A DNA stretch of 64,000 bases from Lumbricus terrestris (GCA_949752735.1 OX457036.1:91982368-92046367); one strand, 5' to 3'. Shown: positions 14,921 to 27,390, counted from the stretch's first letter. Notes: generated by a model from the letters alone, not told the origin. Numbers and translations: made by a program.

Positions 14921-16459
14921 CAGTGGCGTAGGCAAGGGGGGGGTTCGGGGGGTAGACCTATAGCCTTTGGCCATGCTCAGAATTGGTCCAAATTTTATCT
15001 GGTCATACCTCGCAATGATTGCAAGCTAACGCGCATAATCTGGACTGGTGGAAATCGAAAAATTTTACCTCCAATTTGTAAAAATTCCTATTTTAGCATT
15101 GCGATAATACATCGCTTTACCTACGCCGTAAGTCAAGATGGCATTACCATGCGCACATGCGCGGCCATCAAAAGGAGTGCACGTGTCAGCATTATTATTA
15201 CTCTGTAGCGACATCTTCCGATTGGCAAAATTATATTTTTTTAAATGTTGCAATGTTTCAAATAATTATCTTTTATAAATTCTTTAGCAACTGAAATTAA
15301 ATGCAATACTGATTTTTTTCAATGTAAATTCCCGAATTAATAGATGCACTTGGCAACACTGGATAAGCATAGAAACAATTATGCAAGTATCACAGTCTTC
15401 AATTATCTATACTGTGGTAGGCTAATAATTTAAGTTTCATGACCAATCTGTTTGTCTAGTTTTGCAATTATCTCAATTAGGCCTATCATCAATCAAACGA
15501 ACAGGCAGTCAGAAAAATAATAAAATACAACGGCGCCAACAGCAACCTACAAAGCGCTTGTTGTGTAAATAACTGCGCTACAAAAATTTACGTCAATAGT
15601 GCCCGACATAGATGTAAAAAAGATGAAAATGAAAATAAAGAACGGAAAAAAGTCGGTTTTTTTAATAAAAAAAAACGGAAACGGATAATAATTTGCCTTT
15701 GTCAAATCTGAAACCTCATTTTTGGGAGAGATTAAAAAAACGGGGAAAACTTTTTTTACAACTATGGTGCCCGATAATTACTCTATCGGGAATGGCGTGT
15801 ACCAGTATGACGGTAAATTAAAACTAATCTGTTAAATGTAAGTGTTTGATATAACTAAGAAGCTTTCACAAATGCATTTCTCGTTTTTTAACAATCTGGT
15901 TGACAGCGCGCGTCCATTGCACAGTTCTGGTTATCGTATTTGATACCAATCTTAACTACTAAACGAATAGACAGTCAGCAATTCAATATAATATAACGGC
16001 GCCAGTAGCATCATATAAAGCGCGTCTGCTGTGTAAATTACTGCGCTATAAAACCTGTAAATTGCTGCGCTATATGAATTGGATGTTGCTGCCGCGACCG
16101 GTCAACCTCGACTTCCGGTTGAAGTCAAGCGATTGAATGCTTAGATTGGATGTATTCCGCGTTATTGCGGTGCTATGATACGATTTAAAAAAATTGATAT
16201 AAAAATTTGTCATTTCCACCAGTCCAGATTATGCGCGTTGGCTTGCATTCATTAGCAGGTATGACCAGGTAAAATTGTGTGCAATTCTGAGCATGGCCAA
16301 AGGCTATAGCCGTACCGTTCGGGTGTCAAAACCCCCCCATTGGCTACGGAAAGAAAGTTTTTTAAGGTTATTTTTCCATTTAAGTAAGAAAAAATAGCAA
16401 AAAACAGGGTTTCCGGCCATAAAGCCCCCCCCCATGAAAAATTCCTGGCTACACCACTG
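14921..16459. mobile_element. hAT-type element (CAGTGGCG family) carrying an insert
   Basis: Ends CAGTGGCGTAG and CTACACCACTG (one mismatch), with a perfect 8-bp duplication CTTTAGGG (14913-14920, 16460-16467). The flanking parts match the 162-bp MITE at 3767-3928, including AAAAAACAGGGTTTCCGGCC. The middle 14950-16316 is a second element absent from that MITE. Confidence 0.85.
14950..16316. mobile_element. Nested element with ~110-bp inverted repeats
   Basis: The segment after the left end (TATAGCCTTTGGCCATGCTC ... CATAATCTGGACTGGTGGAA, ~14960-15057) recurs inverted before the right end (~16205-16310) with moderate divergence. GTTCGGG flanks both sides (14943-14949, 16317-16323), a candidate 7-bp (possibly 8-bp) duplication. 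Interior AT-rich, no transposase. CGGCGCCA..AGCA text occurs twice inside (~15530, ~15998), another duplicated block. Confidence 0.7.
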
Positions 16460-16579
16460 CTTTAGGGGCTATCGGTCTAAAACTACAAACGGGCCTAAGG
16501 TCTTCAAACGCCATTAATAGAATTATAGACTCGTTGTGTGTTCCTTTACAAGTATATATAGGGCCGTGTTCATTGCAGA

Positions 16580-16669
16580 GAGTAAAAATTAATGCGTGTA
16601 TTAATTAAGATGAGTAAAAATTAATGCGTGTATTAAGATGAGTAAAAATTAATGCGTGTATTAAGATGT
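16580..16669. repeat. ~31-bp tandem repeat
   Basis: Three copies of GAGTAAAAATTAATGCGTGT followed by ATTAAGAT. Confidence 0.9.
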
Positions 16670-17499
16670 TTGTGGAAACATTTAATCTCCAAACAAACCG
16701 GTCTTTCAAACTGTTCAAAGACAGCTGCTGCATGCTTGTTTCTGGGCTTTCTTCCATTCCCGAGAAAAGCATTAATTATGTACTTGTCAATCTCTTTTCT
16801 CACACCGGGTCAGTTTTTGATGACGGAATTATGTCTGTCTGTACAGATTTCGAATTTGATCAGAGGCTCGAGGGAAAAGGAACCAGAATGAGAACAATAA
16901 TAATTATTATTGCCTGTGATGTTACAATATTTATGATAGAGCGATCTCTCGTGCTGCATGGTCATCGCGACGACGAATCAGATAGAGCGCTCTATTTACG
17001 TATACGTCGCTGTTATTTGACATTCAGTGCAGCTTATTGTCCACGACCCTTACCTTGTGAAAGCCAGCAGTCTGGATGCGCCTGGTAGATACCGCACATA
17101 GGCTACCCGGATTAAGCCCTCGGGGACCGCCGCCATAATCTCATGTGGTTCTTGATATCCTCCATTAACTTTCGTGCACGATACTCCTTCCACAGGTCAC
17201 AGTCCCACATGTTTATTGATGCATACTATTGACTATAATAATTCAAACTTAAGTAAGTGTAGCTTAATGGAATACCAATATATATTTTAAATGACACGAC
17301 GTTATGAACGGCGATACAGTTCAGTTTAGTGGTTTAGATCCTAGGCCTATAGGCCTACCGACTGTAATATGGTTCACTTTTTTCAACTCTTGGCAGTGTG
17401 AAAAAATGGTCAAGAATATCATCGAAATAAACAGTAGGCCAACCTAAGCGATTACTCTCAACAATGAGAAATTCCATTGCAGTTAGGCGTTTGTGTTAT
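16670..17499. other. Non-coding stretch
   Basis: Open frames of up to 140 codons start at 16652-16666 but match no family I recognise and have no splice or homology support. TAGGCCTATAGGCCTA occurs at ~17345. Confidence 0.35.
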
Positions 17500-17614
17500 T
17501 TATTCCATTTGTTACTTTATTCCATTTTTATTTGCTGTAATACTGATGGGTTGGTGTCAGGAAGGGCTCTGGCTAGGCAATAAACCATCCATCATAAATT
17601 CCTGGCCCCGCCAT
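17500..17614. mobile_element. Degenerate right end of CAGTGGCG-family element
   Basis: Matches 48765-48878: TTTATTCCATTTTTATTTGC, TGGGTTGGTGTCAG and AAATTCCTGGC. It ends in a decayed CCCCGCCATTG in place of CTACGCCACTG. No left end. Confidence 0.55.
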
Positions 17615-17955
17615 TGTATCGCGTCAACATCGTTCATGTGTAGCGCTTAAAACCTGGCATGTTTAAAAGCTCAAATGAACACGCTGAATCAGCTGTTGAC
17701 AGATCATCAGCTGATGTCGTTTACGGATGTAGGAAGAGGCGGTGTAAGAGATATTTCCCATGGCAGATCCAAACCCACGAGCATCCATTTGCAGGGTTAA
17801 AGGTCGTGCAGAAATTGATATTCCCTCCTCTTGGTCAAGCGTTCCGCTGGCGCTTTTGACCTCCACTGACATAAAGTCCACATCAGTTCTGTGGAGTGCA
17901 CAGTCGTAGGCTGTCACTACAGTGCTGCTGGTATTGGCTTTTAGACAGACGGCCG

Positions 17956-18185
17956 CAGTGGCGGCGCTAAGGGAGGCTGGGGGGGCTAAGCCCCCCCTAC
18001 AAGAGGCTCAGCCCCCCCTAAAAAGGGCCATCCGAAATTTTTTACAGTGAAATATCCACGATTTCGGGCTGACGACTAAAAAAAAAAAGGTCGTCAGAAA
18101 TTTTGGCGGCGAAAATGGAAAATTTTCATGAGATTTCGGTCGAGGCTTCAGCCCCCCAGAAACTGAAATCCTGGCGCCGCCACTG
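17956..18185. mobile_element. hAT-type MITE (CAGTGGCGGCGC)
   Basis: 230 bp with ends CAGTGGCGGCGC and GCGCCGCCACTG, a perfect 12-bp inverted pair. Perfect 8-bp duplication GACGGCCG (17948-17955, 18186-18193). Interior is C/G-block rich. A sister subfamily of CAGTGGCGTAGG. Confidence 0.9.
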
Positions 18186-18369
18186 GACGGCCGGTGCCAT
18201 AAGGGCACCAATCCGCCGCGTGGCTCTCAAAAACGCAATTTTAATTTTAAAATGAGTAAGTAACTTCAAATAAACATCCTCTAAGACTTTATTAAGTATG
18301 GCCGACTTGCAGCACATCCACCCGCAGTTTTGAAAGCGGCCCGCAGTTAGAAATAATTATGCGCTTGGT

Positions 18370-18850
18370 GGACAAGTGCACAGCACCTTGGTGGAACGGT
18401 GCACAGCACCTTGGTGGAACGGTGCACAGCACCTTGAACCGGTGCACAGCACTTTGGTGGAACGGTGCACATCACCTTGAACCGGCGCACAGCACCTTGG
18501 TGGAAACGTGCACAGCACCTTGGTGGAATGGTGCACAGCACCTTGAACCGGTGCACAGCACCTTGGTGGAACGGTGCACAACACCTTGGTAGAATGGTGG
18601 ACAGCACCTTGGTTGAACGGTGCACAGCACCTTGGTGGAACGGTGCACAGCACCTTGGTGGAATGGCGCACAGCACCTGGGTGGAATGGCGCACAGCACC
18701 TGGGTGGAACGGTGCACAACACCTTGGTGGAATGGCGCACAGCACCTTGATGGAATGGCGCACAGCACCTTGGTGGAATGGCGCACAGCACCTGGTGAAA
18801 TGGTGGACAGCACCTTGGTGGAATGGTGCACAGCACCTGGGTGGACCTTC
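18370..18850. repeat. 23-bp minisatellite of small hairpins
   Basis: About 21 units such as GGTGCACAGCACCTTGGTGG plus AAC, alternating with a shorter form ending TTGAACC. Each unit holds the inverted repeat GGTGC-ACA-GCACC. Long frames on both strands (HSTLVERCTAPWWN and similar) are artefacts. Confidence 0.95.
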
Positions 18851-20140
18851 CACCTTTCATCGCGTCGATTGATTCCGTTCTTCATGGATCAATTCAACCG
18901 ATTTAGGAAAGTGACGGACGATGTCTGCTCATAGTTTCCTCATCGTCGTTTTGGGGTTTTCTCGTTTTGTTTTTAAATTGTAGGACCAAGTTATCCCAAT
19001 AGTCAGCCTCCTTCCGATGGTAGAGCTGGTGATAAGTACGATGTTCAACGATCCACGTCAGTTTGTCAGCCGGATCCCGAGTCCAACGGAAACGTCTCTC
19101 AATATAGACCTAAAATATAAACCTAACTAATTATAGCCTAACTAATTATAGCCTAACTAATTATAGCCTAAATAGCCTACATATTATTATGTCTACGTCT
19201 GACTGTGGTCCATTCATTGTCTGTTATTTTTGCGTTTGTTTGCCTCTGTCGACAATAATTCATATCTCTACAGTAGTCTGTCCGACAGTCAATGTTTGTC
19301 TGGCTCTTAAGTCTCGACTGTTGTGACATACGATACACTACAGACACAGAAAGAATGATCCTATAAATTTTACTTTGACTGTGAGGCGTTTAGACACTTC
19401 TGTGTAGAACGGACTGAATGCGCTAAATATTTAAAAAAAAAATCATGAACAACATGATAATATTAGGCGGTTAGCTTAACCTATAGCCTATACATGTTAG
19501 AATAGAATTCATGCCATGGAATTTTCTTATTTTTAATTTTTTTGTAATACTTCTTTTTCTAATTCTTACCTTCACATTGGCTAACTCTTACTTGAATTAA
19601 ATTAATCTTTTATTTCATAATTTTGCGTAGGTCTATAGGTTAAACAAACTTCCTCACTAAATGATCGAGAATATTAATTTTTAATGACGTCATAATTTCT
19701 GACATAAGCTTACGTCACGAGTGATTTCTCTTTCACTTCGATGATTGCATAAATACGTTGCTTTCTTCGTCATCTTCTTTGTATTTCGTTGTCATTTAAA
19801 TCGTTTTAGTCGTCAATTTCAGCACAATAATTTTCGTCTTCTTCTTTGCCAGCATCTGTTCTGTCTGCTGCCTTCAACAGAAATTAATCGAATGTTCTTT
19901 TAAGGCCGGACTTGATCGGAGAACAATGAAAATGATGTCATTTTGCGATGACGTCATTTTGGGGATTGTGACTTCAAGCGACTTGCTAGTAGACCTACAG
20001 GCAATCGCAACGGGTGTAGTAATCTTTAAAAATCTTCAAGTCGCTATACTCTACTAAGTTGTAATCTAGACTGAGTATTTATTCTTATAATAGGCTTATT
20101 ATAATAGGTCTCGCTCCAGTCGTAGCAATTCGTCGCTCAA
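18851..20140. other. Non-coding stretch
   Basis: No gene recognised. Four copies of a short TAACTAATTATAGCC unit at ~19123-19170. Confidence 0.4.
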
Positions 20141-20971
20141 TCTATATAAATAAAGAGAAGATTCTGTGTGTCTGTCTGTCTGTCTGTTTGTTCGGGATGC
20201 ATTTTCACAGTTTTTGAGCTCTTTACTCCAAACCTTCACTACCGTGTAGGTCTCGGCAGGAGACACAAAGTCGAGGAGTTGGCGATTCTCTACCACCATG
20301 GGGGTCAGGGTGGGGGTCGAAACCCCAATTTTTTTTCCAAAAAAACGCAGCCATTGATATGATTTTTTTTAGCTAGATAGAGGGCCATCAGAACCATCCG
20401 GATCAGTGGTTGGCGAATCTCTACCACCAAGAGGGCCAGGGTGGGGGGCCGAAAACACTGAGACGGCAGTTTCCTAAACACCTTTTAAAACGCTTGCATA
20501 GTCATTATATAAACGGCGAGTGCAAAAGATGTACTTTTCACGAAAATCTTAATTTGACGGGTGGCGTACTGGTGCAGGTCGGTGTGGTGGGATGAGGTGG
20601 GGAGAGGGTGGGGTTGGGGGAGGGTTGGGTGGGGAGGGGTGGATGAGGGGAATTTTCCCCTAAACCCTAATTTCACGGGTGGCGTACCGGTGGAAGTCGG
20701 AGTGCTGTGGGGTGTTGTGGGGTGGGGGTGGAAGGGGTGGGGCCATAGGCGCAACCACCCTATGGGACCCACGGGACGCGTCCCCCCAACTTTTGAGTGG
20801 TCCCCTAACTTTATTATTATGGTCCCCCAACTTTTAGGACGTGATTCATTATGGTCCCTCCCAGCTTTTAGGACGTGATTGCACCTATGGGTGGGGCGTG
20901 GTGTGGTGGGGTTGAGGCCGGGAGCGGGTCGAGTCCTAAATTTCTCGGGCAACGCCGGATACCCCAGCTAG
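20141..20971 (+). mobile_element. Non-autonomous Helitron
   Basis: The 5' end is TCTATATAAATAAAGAGAAG, preceded by A. The 3' end is CGGGCAACGCCGG then ATACCCCAGCTAG, followed by T. This fits the Helitron rule: 5' TC, a small GC hairpin, 3' CTRR (here CTAG), insertion between A and T, no duplication. Interior has a (TCTG)n start and repeats of the GGGTGGCGTACCGGTG block. Contains a hAT MITE at 20744-20889. No Rep/helicase gene. Confidence 0.8.
20744..20889 (-). mobile_element. hAT-type MITE (CATAGGCG family) inside the Helitron
   Basis: Near-identical reverse complement of 1337-1479. Ends CATAGGCGCAA and TTGCACCTATG (one change), perfect 8-bp duplication GGTGGGGC (20736-20743, 20890-20897). 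The nesting shows it is younger than the Helitron. Confidence 0.9.
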
Positions 20972-21239
20972 TTATCAATATGCGAACAAATTCAATTCAA
21001 GTCGATTTTTTTATTGATCCATTAGAAAATAAACAGTCAGTGATACACACAGTGATTATTTGCAGATGGCAATTGTGATGATAACTGTACAATACCATTA
21101 CAATCTAATGACTGCGTGATGTGCGTCGGTCTATATCAGGGAGCAATATCGCAAATGCCTGCGGAAGGACAAAAAAGAATGATGTGTAGCAAGCTGCAAC
21201 TTCTACTGAAAAATTCTAACCAACTTAACGATGTTCAAT

Positions 21240-21410
21240 ACACCAGAGGAGAACTACCCCGAAAAATGCGTAGGCTCCTGGGGAGGGCGGGGGCTGGGAC
21301 GAGGAAATTTTCCCGAAAACCCAAATTTCTCTGGTGGCGTACCGGTGGAGATCGGAGTGTGGTGTGGTGTGTTGTGGTTGTGGTGGGGTTGTGGCCGGTA
21401 CCCCAGCTAG
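21240..21410 (+). mobile_element. Helitron 3' end, second copy
   Basis: Shares GGTGGCGTACCGGTGGA with the first Helitron and ends GGCCGGTACCCCAGCTAG followed by T (CTAG at 21407-21410). The hairpin is reduced. Similarity continues a few bases past the end (TTGTCAATA against TTATCAATA), so this may be a duplicated segment rather than an independent insertion. Confidence 0.6.
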
Positions 21411-21411
21411 T

Positions 21412-22037
21412 TGTCAATAAAAAAGAGCATCCATTGAGCCGACCAATGTAAATCAAACCGACCTGCTTAAGCAATTGGCTGAATAAAACATTTTATAGTC
21501 AGAAAATCGGTTGTCTAATTTCACATTTTATACAATTTTGCAGGTTGCTCAGACTAAGCATTAAAGGCCTTTGAACAGCTGATTGATCTGAACAGTGTTT
21601 CAATTATTTCTTTTATGCAAAACTGTGCAATAAAGTCTGGATAGGCCAAAGGTTATTGAAACTGTTTTCTAATGGAAAGCAAGCATTCAGTCATAATGCT
21701 AAATCGTATTCTATATGGGTCTATATAAAAATACAAAGATTAATGTGGGCCTACACTTGAAGGAAATGTGTTGTGATAAATTTGCAGCTAATTGCGATTA
21801 AAAAATTTAATCGTGCAATTAATCGCGATTGAATTTTTAATAGAACAGCAAGTAATCCTATTTTAATCGTCTTTAAACATATCTGATCCGCCAGCAATTC
21901 TAGAAAGCACACTGATTGTAAATCGCTGATTATAATCAGCGATTTACAATCAGTGTGTTTCTGTAGGGCTGTCCCTATTAATATGGCGTAATTTAATCAC
22001 AAAACAGCCTTTTAAGTCTTATTCTTTCAACACGATC
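21412..22037. other. Non-coding stretch with a palindrome
   Basis: No gene. A palindrome of about 50 bp at ~21908-21960 (CACTGATTGTAAATCGCTGA and its inverse). Confidence 0.5.
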
Positions 22038-22150
22038 AATTGCAAGTGAAGGACTTGCTCAGAGTCCCTACCAGGCGCATTGAGGTGTATTCGAACCTGG
22101 AGTCCTCCGGCTTCAAGGCACCAAACCCATCACTATGCCATTGCGCCCCA
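22038..22150 (-). mobile_element. tRNA-derived SINE, partial
   Basis: On the minus strand it carries an A-box-like head and B box AGGTTCGAATACACCTCA, followed by GGTAGGGACTCTGAGCAAG. It matches the + strand SINE at 24520-24745 over CAGGTTCGAAT-CACCTCA and CAAGTCCTTCA. Confidence 0.6.
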
Positions 22151-22576
22151 CAATATAATCATATGCACATGAATAAAAACAAAATTCTGGACAAATGGAC
22201 ATGTGCCCTACATGTACAATTGTACATGTATGTGTGCGTATGACTTACGGTAGTAATCAACGGTTGAGGACAAGAAGCGAGTGACTTGTAGCAACCGGTG
22301 CAACCGTTGTCCTCCGAAACCATTCACCAACCTCCTTCATCTGCTCAGTGCAGTTTGAATTCCCCGGCTGCGCTTCTTTCAATTTCCGTCGGTGTCTACA
22401 ACAACCGCCTACAACCGGTGCGAGATTCATAATTGCAGATCCTTCATACCAGTCGGAGTGTCAGCGACTTCCTGTCCATCCATGCAGGTGGTTAGAACGC
22501 GTTAAGCCAGGTGCACAAATTCCTTTGTCGTGCCAACACTTGCTGGTGTAATTGTTATTATGGTAGTAATTGCTTT

Positions 22577-22910
22577 CAGGGCAGACGACAAAAATTCCGG
22601 TCTCCTATGCAGAGCATCCACGGACCCTTAAACCATCTTAAGACTTAAAGAAAAACAATTTTTTCGACGTAAACTGAAGCGGAAAAAGTGCAGTAAGATC
22701 TACAATTTTATATTTATATGAATTATGAATTTTATTCAGTTGTAATCTGAAGTTTAAACTGATTGTAGTTGATGCCCAGCAATGTTATAGTTTTAACAGT
22801 CATAAATTATAAACATTTCTTTATAATTAATTATACCAACCTAGCTCGGGGCCCTATAAGTCGCAGGGCTCCTGCAGGTATTTGCAGAGGATCTGATTGT
22901 TTTTGTTTGT
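22577..22910. mobile_element. Possible decayed relative of the 25309 hAT element
   Basis: CAGGGCAGACGACAAAAATTCCGG resembles the left end of 25309 (CAGGCCCGCCGACAGAAATT). GGCCCTATAAGTCGCAGGGC resembles its right part. No intact right end or duplication found. Confidence 0.3.
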
Positions 22911-23635
22911 GCTATTTGCAGTGCTCTAGCTTTGATATTCTATGACTTGACTTGACCAGGGCTTGGCTCTAGTCCGCCATCTTTCGGTAACCTTTTTTTG
23001 CTAAGCACAGGTGCAGTCTAGAAGTCCATCATTTCGGTTGAAATTGATGCTGTCATTTCTGCAACTTTTTCAGCCTTACTTCTTCTTTATATAGTTATTT
23101 TAACTGTCGTCATTGCTTTTGCTGTAGTTGCTGCCTTTGTGGCTATTGTTACTGTTGCATTCGTCATTGTTGTTTTTATTATTTTCTGGCATTTGTTGAT
23201 GATATTATTACCTATAGGCTAAAGTTTGATAAATCATTCCTGATGAAGCTATTGTTTGTTTTGCTGCCGTTTTTCCCACTGTTGATGTATAATAGTTATA
23301 CCATTGTAGCGTTGCTTTTGTGCAACTTTCTTTGTTGCTGTCCTTATAAGACATTGTCATTATGGTTATAATTATATTGCCATGAGCTCCCTTTTAAATG
23401 GGACATGCTAGGAAGAAATGTCTCGGATATTCATTGGCCCTAGACACATAAAAAATTAATGTTTTTATGCATTTATGTACGTTCCTTTGAAGTGCGTCTT
23501 ACGTACGCACGTGTGTTGGCATGGATCAAAGTGCATTGCTGTTCTTATTATTTGCATAAAAAATTATTATTGATAATTAATAGTTATTTTCTCTTTATTT
23601 TTACTCGTGGTGGAAATGATCCACCAGGAACAAAT
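22911..23635. other. Non-coding stretch
   Basis: No gene recognised; T-rich, with GTTGTTATT-type runs. Confidence 0.4.
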
Positions 23636-23719
23636 ACTACTACTACTGCTGCTACTGCTGCTGCTGCTACTGCTGCTACTACTACTACTACTACTAGGCT
23701 ACTACTACTACTACTACCG

Positions 23720-23795
<76 letters not shown>

Positions 23796-23815
23796 GCTAC
23801 TACTACCACTACTAC

Positions 23816-23859
<44 letters not shown>

Positions 23860-23930
23860 TACTACTACTATTTTTACTACTCCTATAATTATTATTATTA
23901 TCATCATCGTCGTCGTCGTCGTCATCATCA
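23636..23930. repeat. (CTA)n / (CTG)n microsatellite
   Basis: Mostly (ACT)n with GCT variants, turning to (ATT/CAT/CGT)n at the end. Interrupted by TAGGCTA at 23695-23701 without loss of repeat phase. Confidence 0.95.
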
Positions 23931-23939
23931 TCATAGAGT

Positions 23940-24519
23940 TCTTCGTCTCGTTTTATGTTCCTATATAAGAAGAAATTATGACAGAATTATTCTATCCAAT
24001 CGGTTTGTTTTATTAGATATTTCGTCTTTAATCTTCACGTTTTATGACTTTTCGTTTCTCGTTTGAATCCATTGTTGAATCAACACAAAAACATTTATGG
24101 CTTTTCTTTTCTCGTGCCAGGCAATTGAGGATCTGTGACGGATGAAAGAAACGCGCTTCCTTTCATCTTCAGGAGACGAATGGTTTATTGTAAAACTTCA
24201 CATTTATCCAATAATTAATTGTACAGTCGTAACGTGTTTACGCCCACTTCCTATGTCGTGCGAATGTGAATGTTTTGTTTTCGGTGAGTCCTATCTTTCG
24301 AGGCGTTGGTGAACTTTGAGCAATGGGGTCCGCTTTATACTCTGTATGCCTACATGTCGCTTTCGGAAAGGATATTCTTGTGGAGTACGGTAGGTCCTAT
24401 TGCTAACGAAACAGAGTATACAGGGCTATCCTCCACTGAGATGTTATTGTGTAGGGACCATGGGCAAGAATTTCACTCACCAATGCCAGTGCCATCCAAT
24501 GATGCTTTATTATCATTAG
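23940..24519. other. Non-coding stretch
   Basis: No gene recognised. Confidence 0.35.
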
Positions 24520-24745
24520 TGAGACGCGTTGGTGTAACCTATTGGATATGTCCGCTGCCTTGCAGCCGGAAGGCTGCAGGTTCGAATCCACCTCAAGCCG
24601 GCTCGTGGGGACCTTCAACAAGTCCTTCAATCGGCAATTGCTCATGAGCTTCGTCATGAAACTCCGATTCAGTGTCCGCGCTGTAGTCGGGAGCACTTCT
24701 GAGTAGAATCTTGACGGACGCTATAACAAACGCATATACATTAGA
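24520..24745 (+). mobile_element. tRNA-derived SINE
   Basis: tRNA-like head with B box GGTTCGAATCC (24579-24589), then a body ending CGCGCTGTAGTCGGGAGCAC. The 3' body recurs at 28763 and the head, inverted, at 22038. No poly-A; the end is weakly defined. Confidence 0.65.
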
Positions 24746-25300
24746 TAGTGACAATAAGGATAGAAGAGCTTAAACATCGTCACTTCAATTCCACGTCGTG
24801 TGTAGAAAGCTGCAGGGAGGGAGGGTGGGAGGGAGAGAGAACAAAAGAAAGAGAACAAACATTGTCAGCCGTTTTGTAAATTCAGACAAGACAATTATTT
24901 TGTTTACGTGTGGCGTAAAAAACTAAACAAGTTGTATCCTATCCCCCGATCCATCTTGACATCAAGCCTCTTCTCTCAGATTCTGCTTCTGATACTCAAT
25001 CTTTTCTGTTCTAGCAGCTGGTACTTCCTCTCAAAGATATTCCTCCCTTTGTTCGGTCATGCCTTATTTTCCTGTGTCCATCCGATCATTCTTTCGCATG
25101 CTTTCTCCCCTGACTCCAAATTGAAAGTGAACTTCCTTAGCAATCTCTGTTTCCGCTCCATTCAATTACCACATGCGAACTCAATTTCCTTCCGACCGCA
25201 TGTGTCTCCTGGTTGGACTTTCCGGACGCTGAACAGCCACGTAAACTAAGAAAACAAGCTGGCTTTTGTGGACCTAGTTGCAACCCTGTGTAAGTTGTCT
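24746..25300. other. Non-coding stretch
   Basis: No gene recognised. A 113-codon open frame at 24908 shows no family signature. Confidence 0.35.
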
Positions 25301-25308
25301 CTCATACG

Positions 25309-26536
25309 CAGGCCCGCCGACAGAAATTCCGGGCCCCTGGGCTGAGCAGTCACGGGCTCCAAACTATTTTTAGGCTTTTTAAAAGCAAATTTGCACAAAA
25401 ACAAATAAAAAATAACAATAGTGTGGGTATGAATGTACGTACGCCAATGCTTACATTTATGATTTTAATCAGTTCTTAATGTTAAGAGTTTAATTTTCAA
25501 ATAATATGTCAATCAACAAGCAACCTATCTGGATTTAACTGCAACAATATCTTTTATAATATCCTGATAGTTCTCCATCTTGTCTGCGAACCTAAACATG
25601 AACTTCAGAAAATGCTCTTGCTTCATCGCCTGGAAAGACGGTCTGTCCGAAGGTCTTGGAAGACCGTTTCTTATAAGCTTTATAGCAGTCCATATCGTCT
25701 CAATCGTTTGTGTAGCCTATAATAGGCCTAAACGCGGGCCCTTTGGCGGCAGAGTGCCAACATAAAAACAAAACTTTTTTTACAGTTTCTATAATTTCAG
25801 CATTTTCATAATTTGTATTTACAATGTCTTCTTTTGAAATTAAGATATTAACACCAAAAACTTCATTTTCATTCATTCAGTTAAATACGATCATCATACA
25901 GGCACGTTTAGGCCTAATTCACTATAATTATATAAAATCAGCGAATGTAGGAGTAGGCCTATACGCCTAATTACGGGCTCTGGTTGCCTTCTTTTGAGAT
26001 TCTGAATTGAAATAGTGTGCGACTGGGGGCCCACATAAGCTTACCAACTTTTGCCTTTTCAAACTTATTAGCCTTTTCTTTTTGTTTTTGTAAGCTTACC
26101 GGTACTCCTGATGTGTGTTTATAAAATATTCATCGTTGCGAGAGAAATTTATCATTAAGATTTGTTAACTTATGACTGAAATATGAAAACGCATAATTTA
26201 GCAAAAGAACGTTCTGAGACGGAAGTGAGCGTGTTCTTTGTCAAAACACTGATAACTAAGGCAATGGACAGTAATTACTTGAAACTTAAACAGTTGTAGC
26301 AGTGTAACAGTAATAGCCTATTAGGCTAAAACAACATAGGCATGTAAATCAGATTTATTTAGACTTTTGCTATTGTTGGTCCTTTACATGTAAGTGATTA
26401 TAGGTTGGGCCCGCCGCCCGCAATCAACATATGAAACACATTATAATCACTGTAGCCCGGGCCCCCTCCGGGCCCCTAAAAGTCGCCGGGCCCCTGGGCA
26501 TTTGCCCCCCCTTGCCCCCCCCTCTCGGCGGGCCTG
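25309..26536. mobile_element. hAT-type element (CAGGCCCGCC ends)
   Basis: 1228 bp. Left end CAGGCCCGCCGA and right end TCGGCGGGCCTG are an inverted pair (one mismatch). Perfect 8-bp duplication CTCATACG (25301-25308, 26537-26544). Subterminal text is GC-rich on both sides (GGGCCCCTGGGC). Interior AT-rich and without a recognisable transposase. Confidence 0.85.
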
Positions 26537-26544
26537 CTCATACG

Positions 26545-26995
26545 GACGACTTTTTGGCGTGGAGAATAATTATTTTTGAAAACCTGCTTTTACATTAACA
26601 GGATGAAATTTTTGCAACATTTTTGATTCTTCTACATCGGCGGAACGTTTTATTTTTTGTATACGAGTTTTCATGTATAGTCTCCTCACGTGTTTTAATT
26701 ATCTTCACGAACGTTTTCAATCCTAAAGCACAACTATTTTCACAGGCAGAAGCAACAACAGCACATTCGTAGAAAGTCTAGACACGACCAGCAGATTTGC
26801 GGTAATGCCATAATGGTCTGTATGTTGATTTGATTGTGTATTCAAGCTGTTGTTCTAGTTATGGAAACTCATAAAAAACCAGATTAGAGAGACGAGAATA
26901 TCTTAATTAAAAATAGACGGAATTCATAGAATATTTTCATTCATCAATATCGTCGTCGTGTTTTGCATCACACATGAAACGCGACGACGACTAAC
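26545..26995. other. Non-coding stretch
   Basis: No gene recognised. Confidence 0.35.
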
Positions 26996-27157
26996 AAATG
27001 ATAACAAATGATAACAAATGATAACAAATGATAACAAATGATAATGACAATAATAATAATAATAGCCTAATAGGGCAATGATGATAATAATAGTGATCAT
27101 ATAGCAGCAACAACTGCAACAGTTATGATGATAGTGATGATGATGATGGTGATGACG

Positions 27158-27202
<45 letters not shown>

Positions 27203-27301
27203 GTAATAATAATAACAGTAATAATAACAATTTACATATCAAAGATAACAATATTAGCAATAATAGTTATAAAGATGATGATGATGATGATGATGACGAT
27301 G

Positions 27302-27390
<89 letters not shown>

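Noticed and set aside
16652..17088. 140-codon open frame as a gene
   Set aside because: No recognised domain, no splice context; starts inside a tandem repeat.
18347..18934. Cys/Trp-rich proteins on both strands
   Set aside because: Produced by a 23-bp minisatellite; multiple overlapping frames of the same repeat.
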